Assembly (NCBI GenBank): GCA_008828725.1
Contig: MEHQ01004215.1
Span: 171,722 to 235,721 of the forward strand
Direction of reading: 5' to 3'
DNA from: Saccharina japonica
Lineage: Eukaryota; Sar; Phaeophyceae; Laminariales; Laminariaceae
Length of the DNA: 64,000 nt
Shown here piece by piece: positions 1 to 11,461 of the stretch. The notes beneath the pieces were generated by a model. The model saw only the letters and a program-made list of their open reading frames with translations. It had not been told where the DNA came from and searched no databases. The position numbers and the translations under genes are program-made. Position 1 is the stretch's first letter. Every line of letters starts with the position of its first letter.

Positions 1-20
1 GAAAGTCTGTCGGTAATCCT

Positions 21-311
21 TTACATTTTCAAATACGCGGGTATCGACTGAAAACGAGAAACGTACTCGGAGGTCGTGCGGATCGCATGCTCTTGGGTGC
101 GCGGTTTCGATCGTGTTGAGATTCCCGGCTGACTCTTTAGTCTACAATAGAGCTCGGCGGCTGTTATCGGCACATAAGCAAGCTTCTGTTGCATGACTGA
201 TGCGAATGTTGTGTACATACTATTGCCCAAATCGTCTTCCTCGCCATCGACAATCGTCTCGTCATGCTGGACAAAGTATAATTCAGAGTTGTGAGGGTAC
301 CGCGCGCTCAA
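21..311 (-). pseudogene. Decayed open block shared with arm B
   Basis: A 96-codon minus-strand frame with no convincing start. Arm B keeps a very similar stretch near 22795-22900, including the shared residues YPHNSELY and, a little later, SDGE/VDGE. In arm B the frame closes after about 40 codons. Conservation of the peptide across a diverged duplication hints at past coding, but nucleotide similarity alone could explain it. The family is not recognised. Confidence 0.25.
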
Positions 312-574
312 AAACGACTACTTGTCCTAGGTGTCCTTGTACCCAACGAGGGCGAGGAGAAACTCATTCAGTACCGTCTACAACCGGCATCGACCGCGCC
401 CCCTCCTTTCTCTTCCCCGATATTTCCGTACCGGCAGTCGGCGGCCGGAAAGCTAAGGCACCGGTTGGCGGTGCCATTATCCAGTGACTGACCGTCGCCA
501 GCGAACCGCACATATTTCAAAAGTGGATGAATAAAGCCTAAAGAGGCTATACAGTGCCAAACTCCTTGGTCAGA

Positions 575-640
575 CGTCAGGACGGGTGATGCGATATGGG
601 TGGTATATCAGGACGGGTGCTGTGATACAGGTGGCACGTG
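575..640 (-). repeat. Two-copy minisatellite, about 32 bp unit
   Basis: Two units of a C-rich repeat on the minus strand, each containing a CACCCGTCCTGAT core. The same unit is expanded to about six copies at 22335-22515 in arm B, in the orientation expected for an inverted duplication. Confidence 0.7.
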
Positions 641-641
641 A

Positions 642-1493
642 ATGGTTATACCTTCCGTTTTACACTAACCGGGATCGTCAACTGGGGAACTAACACAGAT
701 TTGTCAGTTTTTTTACAGTTTGTTTCGTAACGTAGGTACTTAAGGTCACATGGATCGCCCGGTTGTCATTCCATTTTTTTCATAGAATTATGTTCGTAGT
801 GGAGTAACGATCTTCTCGAGAGATTAGCTTCAAAAACAATCCGGTGTACCCCGAGCGTAGATTCCAACCCACCAATATGGCCCATCGATATTAAAATAGG
901 ATATGTATATAGTCCAGGCGGCACTTAATGTATATATATCTTCTGTCTGCTATATATTATGTTCGACGGGTAGGGTCTGCAAAAAACCAGACTGGTACAT
1001 GTTACCATGGCGACTGTCATCGAGCTATCAGGGGTTAGCAGCGAAGTGTCGGGGGGTGCAACAAAGACACTATCAGCGGCCATGACGTGCATCCAAGTTC
1101 ATGATGTGAAGTGAGCTGCACCCAGTTCGCCATGCAGGCCCGTCAACGGCCTTTTTGGTACCACGCTAGTCTCATGGCAGCCCCGCGGCACCCTCAAGCC
1201 CACTTATTTGCCTTCCCCTGAAATTATCATGTCGTTACATAGCCGATTTCAAGCGACTAGTATAGAAAGTTAATTGTCCAATGGCAGTAAGTTGATAGGA
1301 CTGCCATAGGTCTACCGTATGCCTGTAATGGGACTGCCAACATAATGCCAGAATAAATGCAACCCATGCGCCATGTAGCTTGCGGAAATATACAAAATTA
1401 TTACGTGCTGGCTACTAGCCAAACTGCCGGTTAAACTACATAAAATCGGGGTGGACTCAAACAAAAACCAGGAGGGAAAAAAGGTTGGAGGCA
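642..1493. other. No gene seen; partly specific to arm A
   Basis: About 850 bases with only short open frames. Arm B has about 170 bases at the matching place, so much of this is either inserted in A or deleted from B. I see no terminal repeats that would define an insertion. Confidence 0.4.
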
Positions 1494-2066
1494 CTAGCAA
1501 CAACACACTATTGTTCCAACGTTATGCAGTTGTTTTATATGCATATTACGCTGTAACACCGCGTCCTCCGTCATCTTAGCCAAATCCCACCAACCCCTTA
1601 GAACGAGTGAAACAGTCCTGAACGCAAAACTTCCGTAACGTATCGACAAATATAACATTGCAGAGATGGTAGGTCCACACGTCAGCGAGAAGAACAAGGC
1701 CTTCACATGCTGAAAACAATCGGCAACGGCCTGACCACAGTCGAGTACATATGTCAAACAACACGCATGGGCTATGGATAAATGGTAGCCACCTAGTCGA
1801 GTAACCCCGTTGTTGGGAAACGGTCGGTTGGAAAAGGGTAACCCTATCGTATCAGGGGACGTCCATAGAACAAACACAAAGCTTCGCCAAATGCCAAGAC
1901 TGGTAGTGACCGTAGTCCGTTTGTGTGCAATACTTGTGTCTTCAACGAAAAGCGGTTTAGATTTTCGGCGCAAAGCATTTGCTTTTCGACGTGTTTTTTT
2001 TTGCCCCAGACTTTCTCGTGCGAGAGGTTTCCGTAGATCAGAAAAAGCTACCTCATGGCAGACCAA
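1494..2066 (-). pseudogene. 190-codon open frame, arm A copy, unidentified
   Basis: A long minus-strand frame that opens at a TTG and has no ATG near its start. The N-terminal third is basic (Lys/Arg-rich), and the middle and end are hydrophobic and Cys-rich. Arm B at 21740-22160 aligns with the middle and end: both contain GYHLS and a similar hydrophobic stretch, but B has an in-frame stop and shifted frames. Its length is notable for this window but still possible by chance. I do not recognise a domain. It is best read as a relic inside the duplicated segment. Confidence 0.3.
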
Positions 2067-2430
2067 AGCACTGAGTGCTACACGGGGCGTAAAGGGTGTA
2101 GGCCGCCGTCATGTTTAGCATCCAATACACGGCCACCAACTCGCCGCTAATACAACTGTTGACGTTTATAACCAACACCGCCGATCGTGACGAAGAAACG
2201 CCACACGTTCACGAAATGTGGGATATGTCATTGATAGTGACAACAGGGCTGGTACACCATCACGAAACAGTTCCTGGCAGATGTATGAACGCGCAGAGCT
2301 TGGGGGGCGTAGGTTTCATGCTTGAACGTGAACTTCATGGCGGCTGCGGAGTGAACGATTGCTGGCACAAGAAAATCAAGAAGTGTTACCTCTGTGCAAC
2401 ATCAGTCGCAGGAGCGTGGCCATCGTCAGG

Positions 2431-2800
2431 CTAGATATTATTGTGAATTACAGTTTGCGTGTGTTCGATCCTGATTAGGAGCCCGGTCATCATCGCCTGT
2501 TGCATTTTGGCACGTCCTGCATTCCTCTTGGGATATACCACACGCAGCGCAGCTCGTGTCAGGAGATCGGCACGATACCGACGAGCTTCGATAATGAAAC
2601 AGGAAAACGGGTCATTTGACAGTTTTCGCGACTTCGAACGCCAAGAGCACCCCGCCACAGACATCGACGGTGGCCCAACGTTTGAGGCATCTGTCTACTT
2701 GTGTCTCCCGTGTGCTCCGCAGCCGACAGCACGAAAAAAGCCTCAAGCTGGAAGATAAAGGTATAGCCGATTTCCAAACAAAATTCATTTAATACATACA
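2431..2800 (-). pseudogene. Decayed coding block shared with arm B
   Basis: Two overlapping minus-strand frames (2559-2801 and 2431-2664) together align with plus-strand 20850-21210. The C-terminal part is the clearest: both arms read NAGRAKM/YAGRAKM, then a run of hydrophobic residues, then VIHNNI/VLHNNI before the frame ends. In arm A the two parts are in different frames. In arm B an in-frame stop separates them. A once-coding segment, broken differently in each copy, is the simplest reading. The family is not recognised. Confidence 0.35.
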
Positions 2801-2804
2801 TACA

Positions 2805-2890
2805 AGCCGGTCGCCCCGGTAAACTAGTGGTCAGCTTGAAAGGTTACTAGCACTGGTACCCAAGTTCAAATCCCACCGACGTGAGATTTT
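2805..2890 (+). repeat. tRNA-like SINE head, degenerate
   Basis: The segment carries a pol III B-box match (AGTTCAAATCC) and a weak A-box region (TAAACTAGTGGTCAGC) at tRNA-like spacing. The T-arm and acceptor do not pair, so it is not a functional tRNA. A T-rich ACTTTCTTTTG-like tail follows. Arm B lacks it at the matching site, beside a GTATGTATGTAT tract, which suggests an insertion in arm A. Confidence 0.35.
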
Positions 2891-2899
2891 CACTTTCTT

Positions 2900-3560
2900 T
2901 TGAAACTAAACAAAAAGGAATCAATTGCTGAGAGCGCCTTCATGGCGCGGGTAGGCGGGATTCGACGCAAGTCGATGGGGGAAGAGGTCTTGCATTTTCT
3001 AGGATCTGCTCGTTGCGTGCTATATTTTAATCACTTGTTGGAGGGAATTAGTAACGGCGGAGGGGGGGGAGGGGGAGACAAGGGGCGGCGGGCTAAAACT
3101 AGAGGTACATATCATGTTGTCAATATGTTGGGGTACGATAATGTTTATGTGTTTCCGTACTGAGAGAACTCCAAGTACTCCCGAATTGAAGATGGTATAT
3201 TATTTATGATGTATGTGGACTGGAGATACTGCCTAGAGGCGGGGTTTACGTACTGCTCGTTCTGCAAGTACTCGCAGTATACCTGTTGTATTTACTGTCA
3301 TGTACTCCTTTCTCTCGCAGTGGCAAAATATCTGGATAGGCGCAGTACTCTACTGCGCGGAGCACCCTTATATTATACGCGCATACCCCGTGGTATTCAC
3401 AAACAGCAACAACCACATAATCATATGATTCATAACGACGGCTGCCCAGCTTGTGCTGTTAGGGTGTTTAAGATATACACTGCTTCGGCACAAGTGCTGG
3501 AATTGTTGCTGTTGTACGTCCACACGAGGAGTATATCTCATATATAATACTACACGTGCG
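2900..3560. other. No gene seen
   Basis: The segment contains a G-rich run at 3058-3088 and several short open frames. Around 3560-3600 a short peptide-level match to arm B (CHVDMCTAEWNY against CHADVCTAGWNY) shows mainly non-synonymous differences, as expected for neutral drift. Confidence 0.4.
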
Positions 3561-3780
3561 TAGTTCCACTCAGCGGTACACATATCAACATGGCAGGGTC
3601 TTGACCTTCTCACTGAGACCTTCACTTCGCTCTCTGAAACTACCTGCAGCTGATATTATTCTGCATGCGGGCTCATCGCACCTGCTGTACATCGCTCGGC
3701 TTTATCTCAGTGAGTGATAAACAATTGAAACGATACGCCTACAAACAAGAAATTCAACCTCACATATAACAAGACATTAT

Positions 3781-4114
3781 ATGTGGAAACCGCGAAAACA
3801 ACATCGAACCTCCATCGATAATAAGGTCAAGGAAATAGCAAATGCCGACTTTACAACGCGCAAGGGACCCATGCAGCTACGCAGAGGTATACAGGGCGTA
3901 CAATACGTTGCCTCAACATGCCTTGTGGAATGACCTGCGGGAGTGGTCTGTATCCCGAGCACTACTGATACGTATCAGTTCAAAGCCCAAGTTGAGGCGC
4001 AAACAAGACATACATCCTGTCATGGGTCAAGCAACCAAAACGATGAGTCTTCCTTCGGAAGAGGTCGCACTTTATCTCTCAACATTGTTCAGGCTTGTTG
4101 AGCACTCTACATGA
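3781..4114 (+). pseudogene. Arm A copy of the MWKPR frame, frameshifted
   Basis: Starts with ATG at 3781 and reads MWKPR. For about 23 codons it matches the 105-residue minus-strand frame at 18742-19059 in arm B, then shifts frame. The rest of the similarity (DPCSYAE, then SLPSEEVALYLSTLF, VEHS) continues in the frame opened at 3842. Arm B carries the whole in one frame but with GTG in place of the ATG. The two copies therefore have complementary damage. Function unknown. Confidence 0.45.
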
Positions 4115-4169
4115 GCAATTATCGGTTAGTTAGTACGATATAAATCTATATATCTTAGTTCGCTTATCA

Positions 4170-5955
4170 CATATGCACATCCTTAGGTCTGCGGATATCT
4201 CCAGCCTCTGATCGCCTCTCCGCGCGATTTCTTCGCTGAGGCGTGCCCCCGCCTCGCCTGCAACCGCCGGCTTAGCTGATCCGCCCGCTCAGCGCCGTAG
4301 CGCGCGCGCGAGGCCTCGACGTCGAGATCTACGACGAGATCTCCGAAAAATCGTGCCCTGTGAGACGTTTGGTTCGTAGTCTGCATACAGGGCTCATGTC
4401 TTCGCGTGTTTTCCTCGGTACGTGTTCTCTGACCTCCGACCCGTGGGGGGAGTCGATTACGTGGCCGGCGTCGCCATTGTGAAGGCCACTGAGCGAGGTT
4501 TGTGCTAGGATCTGGGGAAGAGTTTGTAATCCCCGAGAACACGTGCCACCCAGGCCTCGTGGAGAACTGCGAACTCTCAATATTTTTGAACCCCGGGTAG
4601 TCTACAGCAGCACGTATATGCTGTATGTACATAATGTACAGCAGCAGCTGAAGCTGCTATGATGAGCCTGCAGCATCACGAAGCTACACATGGTATATGC
4701 ACAGCAGCATCACGGAGCTACAAATGGTATATGCACGATTTCGCGTCTCGCCGTCACGTGCACGTAGAGGGAGCACGGTCAAGCAAAGAGAGGTCGAGAG
4801 CTTGAAATTTACAGTTTTGCATGACTTTGGCAGCACTCTGGACGGAAAAATAAGAACTGTTTTAATATACATATCAAGTCTAAACGGTCCCTACATTTGC
4901 GCCCAGAGTGGTGCCAACTCCAATCATAGATACGAAATGAGTCCCCGTGTCGGTGACTCGTCGAACGAGCTCAAATGGCGTGCCCGTCAAGCGCGCCCGG
5001 AGACGACGGGGCTCTCTGAGACAGAGAGGACGGAGAGTCTCGGTACGCTTGAATCGGAGACGTGTCGGCGAAGGAAGGACGACCGGGGATACGAGGCTAT
5101 CGAGAGCATCGCCTCAAAAAACAAATCTCCTCATCATGCTCAATATACGTTGAGGGTTTCAAAATAAAAAAATGGCATTTACAAACGGGGATGGGGAAAC
5201 ACGTTTTTTTTAAACGTTTTTTTACGTTTTTGTTTTTTGTTCTTTGGTCTTGCTTTGGCGGAGGGGGCGCGTAGATGTATACGTGCATCGGGTATATATC
5301 GAAGACGCGTGTGTGGAGTGTACCAATACTCTGAAATACTGCTGTACTACAACAGTACCTATCACGAGCTGTGTGAGCAGTACGTAGGTTGGATATGTAT
5401 CATGACCAGTATCAAAGATACACGCACGTCGTATCAGTTGTTGTTTTGTTCCTGTTGTCGCCGTTGTTCGCCTGTTTCGAAGATGTGTAGACCCACAGGC
5501 CCACACAGCAGTAGTAGTAGGCAGAACTGTACAGCAAACAATGTGCACGTGTCAGGTGTGTGACCAAGATACATACGCGCACACACGTATGAGTACAGCA
5601 GCAGCAGGATCACATTTATTACGAGTGATACGGTTGACACTCTCCGTGGGCAGTGTGCAGAGCACTCTCACAACTCTTGGCAGTACGTCTGATTTTCTAA
5701 GCTTTATTTTGACCCATCCGCCGGAGGATATTAAAAAAAAAAAAAACTCTGATTTTCATCCTTCGACACAATGCTGCTCTGCTAACGTGTGTAACTCTTG
5801 GCATTACGCCTGACCCCTATCCTTAGCCACAATGCTGCTAACATTCCCGGTATCACGCAAGGCTGCGACCGGCGGCCGTCCAGGCCGCCGGCGAAGCCCC
5901 TTGTTTCAACAAATATGTTTACTTTATGACTAGCTGTATCTAACGCAAAGGTGCA
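4170..5955. other. 1.8-kb insertion present only in arm A
   Basis: Arm B passes from the block ending at 18690 to the block near 18640 with only about 50 bases between, while arm A has about 1.8 kb here. It contains a GC-rich minus-strand frame at 4183-4632 (149 codons, Arg-rich C-terminal half), a plus-strand frame at 4697-5167 with a polar Ser/Glu/Arg-rich second half, CAG/CTG-rich patches at 4640-4715 and 5500-5600, and a 14-base poly-A run near 5733. The 4183-4330 stretch is clearly richer in GC than its surroundings. No terminal repeats or target duplication were found, so the mechanism is unknown. Confidence 0.4.
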
Positions 5956-6031
5956 AACAAGATTATTAGTCACGTTATGGGTGAGATAGTCAGCTCCTCG
6001 TGTAAGGAGATCGTAAAATAGGGCACCACTC

Positions 6032-6673
6032 CTACCGTGGCCTTGTTCTATAGTGGCAAGGTCCGTGCGGGGCTGTAATTCTTGTCGCAGAGCAGATGTT
6101 ACTACGATCCCCCCTCATCCGCGCGCGGGTATGGAATACGTCACCCCCAAGAAAATGTGATGTTGGAGAGCACATACGCCGAAACCATATTTGAAATCGC
6201 TGCACGCGAATTACAGATGGCGCCAAAACCATGACAAGGCGGCAAGTATAGGGTATTTCCTGTCCGGCGCCGCGTACCGAACGCGTGCTAGCGGAACCAG
6301 GGGATCTGAAGCGTCCGCCAGTGGACATGACGCCGGAATTCGCGCCGCTGAAGAAACCGCGCTTAAAGGGCGGCCGGCAGCTGGCGAGATAGGCAAATAG
6401 GCCGACTCTAAGCACTGTCGTAGGAATATTATAAAATATGAATGTACACGGTACGTACTGTGCACCGCGCTGCGTTAGATTTCCCTTACAGTGGTGGTAC
6501 CATGAATACCGTGGGCCGCAAGAAGACGATACGGTATGCGCACCGCAGTGCTGCACACGTAACCCCTGAGCGCGGTACGAGAAAAAATCGGTAATGTTGG
6601 ATCCTGCTGTATTAGTACAGCAGTAGTCGGAAGTATAACAGAGGGGCACAAAAACAACAAAATTCGGTTTCAC
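6032..6673 (-). pseudogene. 213-codon open frame, arm A copy, unidentified
   Basis: The longest frame in arm A. It opens at GTG (6671-6673) with no nearby ATG. Arm B at 17970-18460 aligns over most of it: YTSDYC/YTVDYC, SNITD, YRAQGL, GAH.VSSS, then TGGR and STRSVRG/ARTRSVRG. B needs at least one frame change and has a stop after about 80 codons. Peptide similarity between the arms is the strongest of any block, so this may derive from a genuine ancestral gene. I see no catalytic motif or domain I can name. It could also be chance openness over conserved DNA. Confidence 0.35.
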
Positions 6674-6756
6674 GAAGAATACCGTTTGGTTTCAGTGACG
6701 ATGGGGGACCCGTTTAAGTCCGACATGTCGCCACACGACTATATGCGCATTAAACC

Positions 6757-7335
6757 CCGTCATATAAATATATGATATATTTATAGGTTGGGTTGGCGTC
6801 GGTTGGCAACGACGCTGTAAAACACGCCACTCGCTGCGTGGAGCTAGACAACCAGGGTGCCGTTTTTTTTTGTTATTTTTTTTCCTGGCGGTGACAACAA
6901 ACAAAGACTGCGGTCAGTAGATCATTTGTGCGGGTGGAGAACTTTGTTCGGCACAAGGGGAATGGTCGTTCACGTAGGTGTTAGATAGGAAGGCCGTTGC
7001 CGCGAGCAGTCACATAGTTAAAACCGCATTGCGTGTCCTCCGAAGTAGCCCACACCAGAAATTAAATTACAATCATCTGAAGCTGTCCGTCCAGTATCAG
7101 AGTCCGCCTGCAGAGGCCGGTTCTTAGCAGAAGCAGCTCACCCTCCATCGCACTAACGCCAATTACTCACGGCGTTTCGCGCTTGGGTTGCAAAGCAATG
7201 TCCTGCCTGTTGGTGAAAACGACAAACGCTCCGTCCCGCGCATTGTAGGTGGATCGAGGGTGCTATGGTCCGTATCGACTGACGCGACGTGCATCAACAT
7301 CGAGTAGCACGTGAGCTCCCCCCCCCCCCCCCCCG
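6757..7335 (+). mobile_element. Element C, copy 1 (about 0.58 kb, ends in poly-C)
   Basis: A segment from an AT-rich start (ATATATTTATAGGTTGGG) to a long poly-C tract at 7318-7334. It is repeated in the same orientation at 19595-20112. Arm B is continuous across this site (near 17560, GTTTGCGCGCGGGTTTAATGCG), so copy 1 is an insertion in arm A. The two arms are inverted but the two C copies are parallel and at different places, so they inserted independently. There is no coding potential. It could be a SINE-like or non-autonomous unit; no target duplication was resolved. Confidence 0.5.
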
Positions 7336-7484
7336 CAAACGCCGCTCGTACCGTGAAACTACGTCGGTATCTTGTTCATACAACAGCAGTATTCTGTACT
7401 CTGTACTATTAATAGTAGCACGCCAGGGGAGTACGCCAACAACAAATCGTACGTGTAGCTGACACCGCCCGCATAGTATACTGT

Positions 7485-8150
7485 CAATAATCCACGAACG
7501 CACACGAGATGCTGATAGTTTAAAATAGTATGCCGCAGGAGTTGCTAGCGACTCTTATACCGTAATAAATACTGGTAGTGCCATTATCATACTGATTTTT
7601 CTTCTACTGTATGTTTAGGGCTACTCTTAATAAAGGGGTAACTCTTCGTCCCGTCTTTTTCCCGATATATCGTAAATTTTGCACTACTGTATGGAGTTGT
7701 ACATTCTCCGGCTTCCACTCTTTTCGCAACAAATCTGACATCGTATAATAGGCAGCATTCCCCCCTCGCAACTATGCATGCCTAAGCTATCACACCACGA
7801 ACATATCAGCAGTTGCTCCACCTCCTCTCACAGTCCCCAAAAATAGTCAATGCCTTGTGGCTCGATTAAGTCAGCGGGCGTCGTGAGGCACAGATCCCTT
7901 GAAATAAACGTAAGAGTTGTTGGTCTGATGAAAATAATTCGGCTCCAACGTTTGAACCGGCACTTGAATAATCTGTCGCGAGTGAGGCACGAATTTAATG
8001 TTCCATCTGAGTTGTTATATTGGCCTCAATTCTTGGTCGCGCCAATGTAAAGTTGTTTTGTGCGTGACCAGGCCCTGGGGCCTACAGCAGTAACCGTATA
8101 ATTCCCATACCGGTACCCGGTACGTATTAACTACGTACGTACACAAACAG
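7485..8150. other. No gene seen
   Basis: Spacer between the end of arm A and the first E1 repeat. A 66-codon frame at 7850-8050 is not distinguishable from chance. Confidence 0.5.
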
Positions 8151-8153
8151 AAC

Positions 8154-8841
8154 ATGATGAATACCACTCATACCTACAAGCTCCAACCCTCTACAGGCGA
8201 GCCAGCGGGGAGCGGGACGCAGCCCCGACCTGTGCTCTGCCTAGCTGGCAACTTCGTGTATGCGTGTCGATGGAATATTGTTTTAATGGAATCGCCAGGA
8301 AGTGGAGTGGGCCAGGCGGTCGTCCGTGTGTGTGATGCGAAGCACAATCAATAGGCGTGGTCTCTATGGTCCATGGTCTATATGCCGTGGGTGGGGTGGA
8401 GTCCATGATACACGATTGCATGATCCATGACGTTAATCCGAAACGTCTACTCGACATCATACTGCTGACATACACACACGGCATGCTCGCGCTTGATTGG
8501 GAATACAATGCACTACGTCGTACAGCCGTACCAGTGCAAGAAGACGAGTACTTGTCACCATACTTCACAGGCTTTGCGGCGGGAAGCGGGGCGGGCACTT
8601 CACGCCAAGCCAACATACCCCGTGTGCAAGTTAAGTTCTGCCTAGTTCTATGGGTTATTGCTTGGGTGGAAGCGCCAGGTAGAGGAGTGCGTCATACGTG
8701 TTCTACTACAGCAGCAGCAGCACAGCAGCACATAAAGGCGCAACAGGTGTTCTGGTTCTTTGTCCTTCGAGTACAAACTGCAGCAGGATAAATGGAGGTA
8801 GCCTCTACTGACACACAGCAGTAGCAGCAGCAGCACCAGCA

Positions 8842-8874
<33 letters not shown>

Positions 8875-9600
8875 CATTACAGACAGGAACAGCAGCAGTG
8901 TTTTCTATTCGTTCTTCGAGTACAAATTGCAGCAGGATAAAGGGGGTAGACTCTACTGACACGCAGCAATAGCTTCAGCAGCAGCAGCAGCAGCAGCAGT
9001 ACAGACAGGAACAGCAGTAGTTCTTGTTTTTGTTGTTCGAGTACAAAAATTTATCAGGATAAAGACAACTGGCACACAGATGTCACACAGCAGTAGCAGC
9101 AGCAGTACGTGGAGTTCTATCATCATACGATTGATTGCGGATTGAACGAGTGCTATGAACTGATACCTGGTATCACCAAACTTTACGGACAGGAGGGGCA
9201 GGGCGCCGGAGAATAGGCTGGGGCGTGGCCGCGCCCCGCGCCCCACCCGACGGACATACCGCGTGCGTGAACCAAGGATGGCTTATTTCGGTGTTTTTTT
9301 GTTTGAATGGAATCGCCAGGAGGCGGAGTCGGTCGGCCAAAGTGGAAGAAGGCAGGGACCGCCTGCAGAGCAGCCCCTCTCATGCTATGCTATACAGCAG
9401 TGCTATAAACAAATAATCAAGGTGTGGATGTGACTCGTAGCAGACTGCTGTAATATATATTATTGCACACCTGACTCACCTGAGACAGAACCCCCCTTGT
9501 AGATAGAGGCAGATGCTGCGATCTAACTAACAGCAACTGCAGGAACCACAGACAGGAAGGGGGGCAGGGAGTAGAGGACGAAAGCTGGCACTTTTTTAGT
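8154..9600 (+). repeat. E1 repeat, longest copy
   Basis: A CAG-rich interspersed repeat. Its 8440-9140 part recurs inverted at 15935-16390, and its 9150-9600 part recurs inverted at 13850-14335. The 9410-9590 part recurs directly at 10695-10903. This is the only copy here with both halves. Open frames in it (for example 8357-8791) follow the DNA similarity and show no known domain. A GC-rich hairpin-like stretch lies near 9205-9250. The element class is unknown. Confidence 0.6.
8766..9110 (+). repeat. Three tandem CAG-bearing units inside E1
   Basis: Three units each begin with TTCGAGTACAAA at 8766, 8915 and 9036. Each carries a CAG run followed by ACAGACAGGAACAGCAG-like sequence. The partner E1 copy at 16020-16110 has a single unit, so this copy expanded locally. 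Confidence 0.7.
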
Positions 9601-9893
9601 AGGGGGGCCTGGGGAAAAAAGAAAAAAAATGAGAGAGAGAAAGATTTCCAAGTCTTGCGGAGGTTTTTTCGATACGGGCTACGGGGTTGCTCAAGTTGTC
9701 GAGTTTTGGTTCCCGTCCGATGTCATGTATGTGCCCTCTGCTGCGAGGCCACCGCGAGCGCTACAGTTTGAACCTCGGCATGAAAGTAGGCTCATTCGAA
9801 CAATCTGGTGTAGGGCTATCGAAGGTGTTGAAATCAACTCAATGCGTGGGAGCATGCAGGATATATGTATCATCTGGCGGATTTTTTCCCTGA

Positions 9894-10260
9894 AAAAAGC
9901 AAGTTGCGGTATGGATGACCCACCGAGGGGTGGTGGGTGGTATCAGCCACCCCCGACGCAGAATGATACGTACGTTCCACTCTCGTTGCGACGATAACAA
10001 CATCAGCAGCACGCTGCAGCAGCAACAGTACAGCAACAACAGCCTTCCGTTGTACTCGTACGAGTTTCAAAAAGCAAGTTGTGGTATGGATCACCCACCA
10101 AGGGGTGGTGGGTGGTGGGTGGTATCAGCCACACCCCCGACGCAGGATGATACGAGTACGTACGTTCCACTCTCGTTGCGACGATAACAACAGCAACAGC
10201 ACGCTGCAGCAGCAACATTACGGCAACAACAGCCTGCCGTTGTACTCGTACGAGTTCCAA
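9894..10260 (+). repeat. Two-unit tandem duplication, about 176 and 190 bp
   Basis: Units start near 9894 and 10069. Both hold GCAAGTTG, a GGTGGGTGG run, ACGTTCCACTCTCGTTGCG and a CAG/CAA tract, ending in TGTACTCGTACGAGTT. They are about 90% identical by eye, so the duplication is fairly recent. Confidence 0.8.
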
Positions 10261-10365
10261 CAAGCTCTCTCCATCGAGCTTGCTAACCTCTGTGACGCAC
10301 TTCTGCGTGCTCGCCGCCGTGCTTTTTGTTCGGCGGCGGGATTGACATTTTTGCATTTTTTAGTT

Positions 10366-10432
10366 CTCGTGATTGGTCTACGTCACGATTTTCACGATTT
10401 TTTTGTGCTCGTGATTGGTCTAAATCACGATT
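10366..10432 (+). promoter_or_regulatory. Duplicated CTCGTGATTGGTCTA palindromic motif
   Basis: A 27-36 base motif occurs twice (near 10366 and 10408). Each copy contains an inverted CCAAT box (ATTGG) inside a TCGTGA...TCACGA dyad, and one has a CRE-like TACGTCA. It could be promoter-like, but no gene starts close downstream, so a regulatory role is only a guess. Confidence 0.25.
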
Positions 10433-10613
10433 TTTCAGGCCCCACCACTGTTAAATTGAACCGGTATCCCATGTACATAACGCTTCCGAATACGATGGAA
10501 CACCCTTAAAGTGTCGGCGGAACAGTAGTGGACAAACACTGTTAGTGGATCGTCCTAAGGTAGCTAATTAGGCACTCTGATTGGCCAAGCAAGTAAGTGC
10601 TGACTACTGGCAT

Positions 10614-10641
10614 AGGGTTTGGGTTAGGGTTGGGGTTAGGG
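10614..10641 (+). repeat. Short interstitial telomere-like tract
   Basis: Four degenerate units on the TTAGGG theme (AGGGTTTGGG, TTAGGG, TTGGGG, TTAGGG) sit within 28 bases. This is too short for a chromosome end. Confidence 0.6.
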
Positions 10642-10694
10642 TACTACCAAGACAAAATCCCCATTTTAAAGATCCACTATCACCCCTTTGTCCA

Positions 10695-10903
10695 ACCCTC
10701 AAAAATCAAGGTGTGGGTGTGGCAGGCTGCTCTCATACATACCATTGCACACACGACCCACCTGAGACAGAGCCCGCACTGGAAATAGAGAGATATGTGA
10801 GCAGAAGAGAAACAAAATCTGCAGAAGCCACTGACTGGGAGGAGGGCAGGGGGTAGAGACAGTCAATACTCGTAGAAAAAGCGGGCAGCTGGTTGCCCCC
10901 CCC
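10695..10903 (+). repeat. E1 repeat fragment
   Basis: Matches 9410-9590 in the same orientation (TCAAGGTGTGG at the start, CACCTGAGACAGA in the middle, GGGCAGGG near the end). It lies directly against the left end of the hAT-like element. An inverted E1 fragment (13850-14335) lies against the right end. Confidence 0.7.
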
Positions 10904-10934
10904 TTCATTTTCAAGGCTTATCACGGTATTTTGG

Positions 10935-11285
10935 CGGGACGGTAACGACGGTAACGGCGGGACGGGACGGTTCAACCGTCGGTAAACTGTTCCCGTCGTC
11001 CCGTCAAATCCCGTCCCGTCCCGTCCCGCCAACAAATCTCCAACCGTTGAAATTGACCGTCCCGTCCCGTCATCGATTTCTGCCCCGTTGAACTTTACCG
11101 TCCCGTCCCGTCAAGAAAATCGCTCCCGTTGAAAATTACCGTCCCGTCCCGTCGAGATAATGTAATTTACCGTCCCGTCCCGTCATGCGCCGTTGTCTTT
11201 ACCGTCCCGTCCCGCCGACAAAACTTGTCTCTCCCGCCAAGATTCACACCTGCCCGTTGTCTCTTCCCGTCATTCCCACCAAGAA
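10935..11285 (+). repeat. Left subterminal array of CCGTCCCGTCCCGTC motifs
   Basis: About six to eight copies are spaced by roughly 30-40 bases. The outermost copies (10935-10975) are in the opposite orientation (GACGGGACGG), mirroring the right end of the element. A few AT-rich GAATTTACG repeats follow at 11340-11460. Confidence 0.8.
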
Positions 11286-11461
11286 TCTACGAATTTACAA
11301 AAATTGTTTTTTCACACTGGTAATACATTAAAATTAAATTTAAGTGATACGAATTTACGAATTTACGGAATTACGAAATACGAAAATTCCGAAATATGAA
11401 ACATCAAAATATCAAAATATGAAATAATGAAATATCAAAAATTTGAATTTACGAATTTACG

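Larger units (their letters stand above)
1..7480. repeat. Arm A of a large diverged inverted duplication
   Basis: Read on the minus strand, this segment is colinear with 17430-23040 on the plus strand. Matching blocks, A to B, are 7480-7340 to 17430-17540, 6780-5960 to 17550-18640, 4170-3560 to 18690-19320, 2800-2431 to 20830-21210, 2066-1320 to 21740-22260, 640-575 to 22335-22515, 470-300 to 22630-22770 and 300-1 to 22780-23030. Identity is about three-quarters by eye, with many indels. The match reaches base 1, so the arm continues outside the window. No block keeps a clean reading frame in both arms, so both copies look unconstrained. Confidence 0.8.

Noticed and set aside
8648-8962. Leu-rich and Cys-rich minus-strand frames
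   Set aside because: They are translations of CAG repeats (CTG/TGC on the other strand), not proteins.
10550-10568. TCCTAAGGTAGC resembling the conserved large-subunit rRNA / I-CeuI site region
   Set aside because: Only about 12-15 bases match and the flanks do not resemble rRNA; treated as coincidence.
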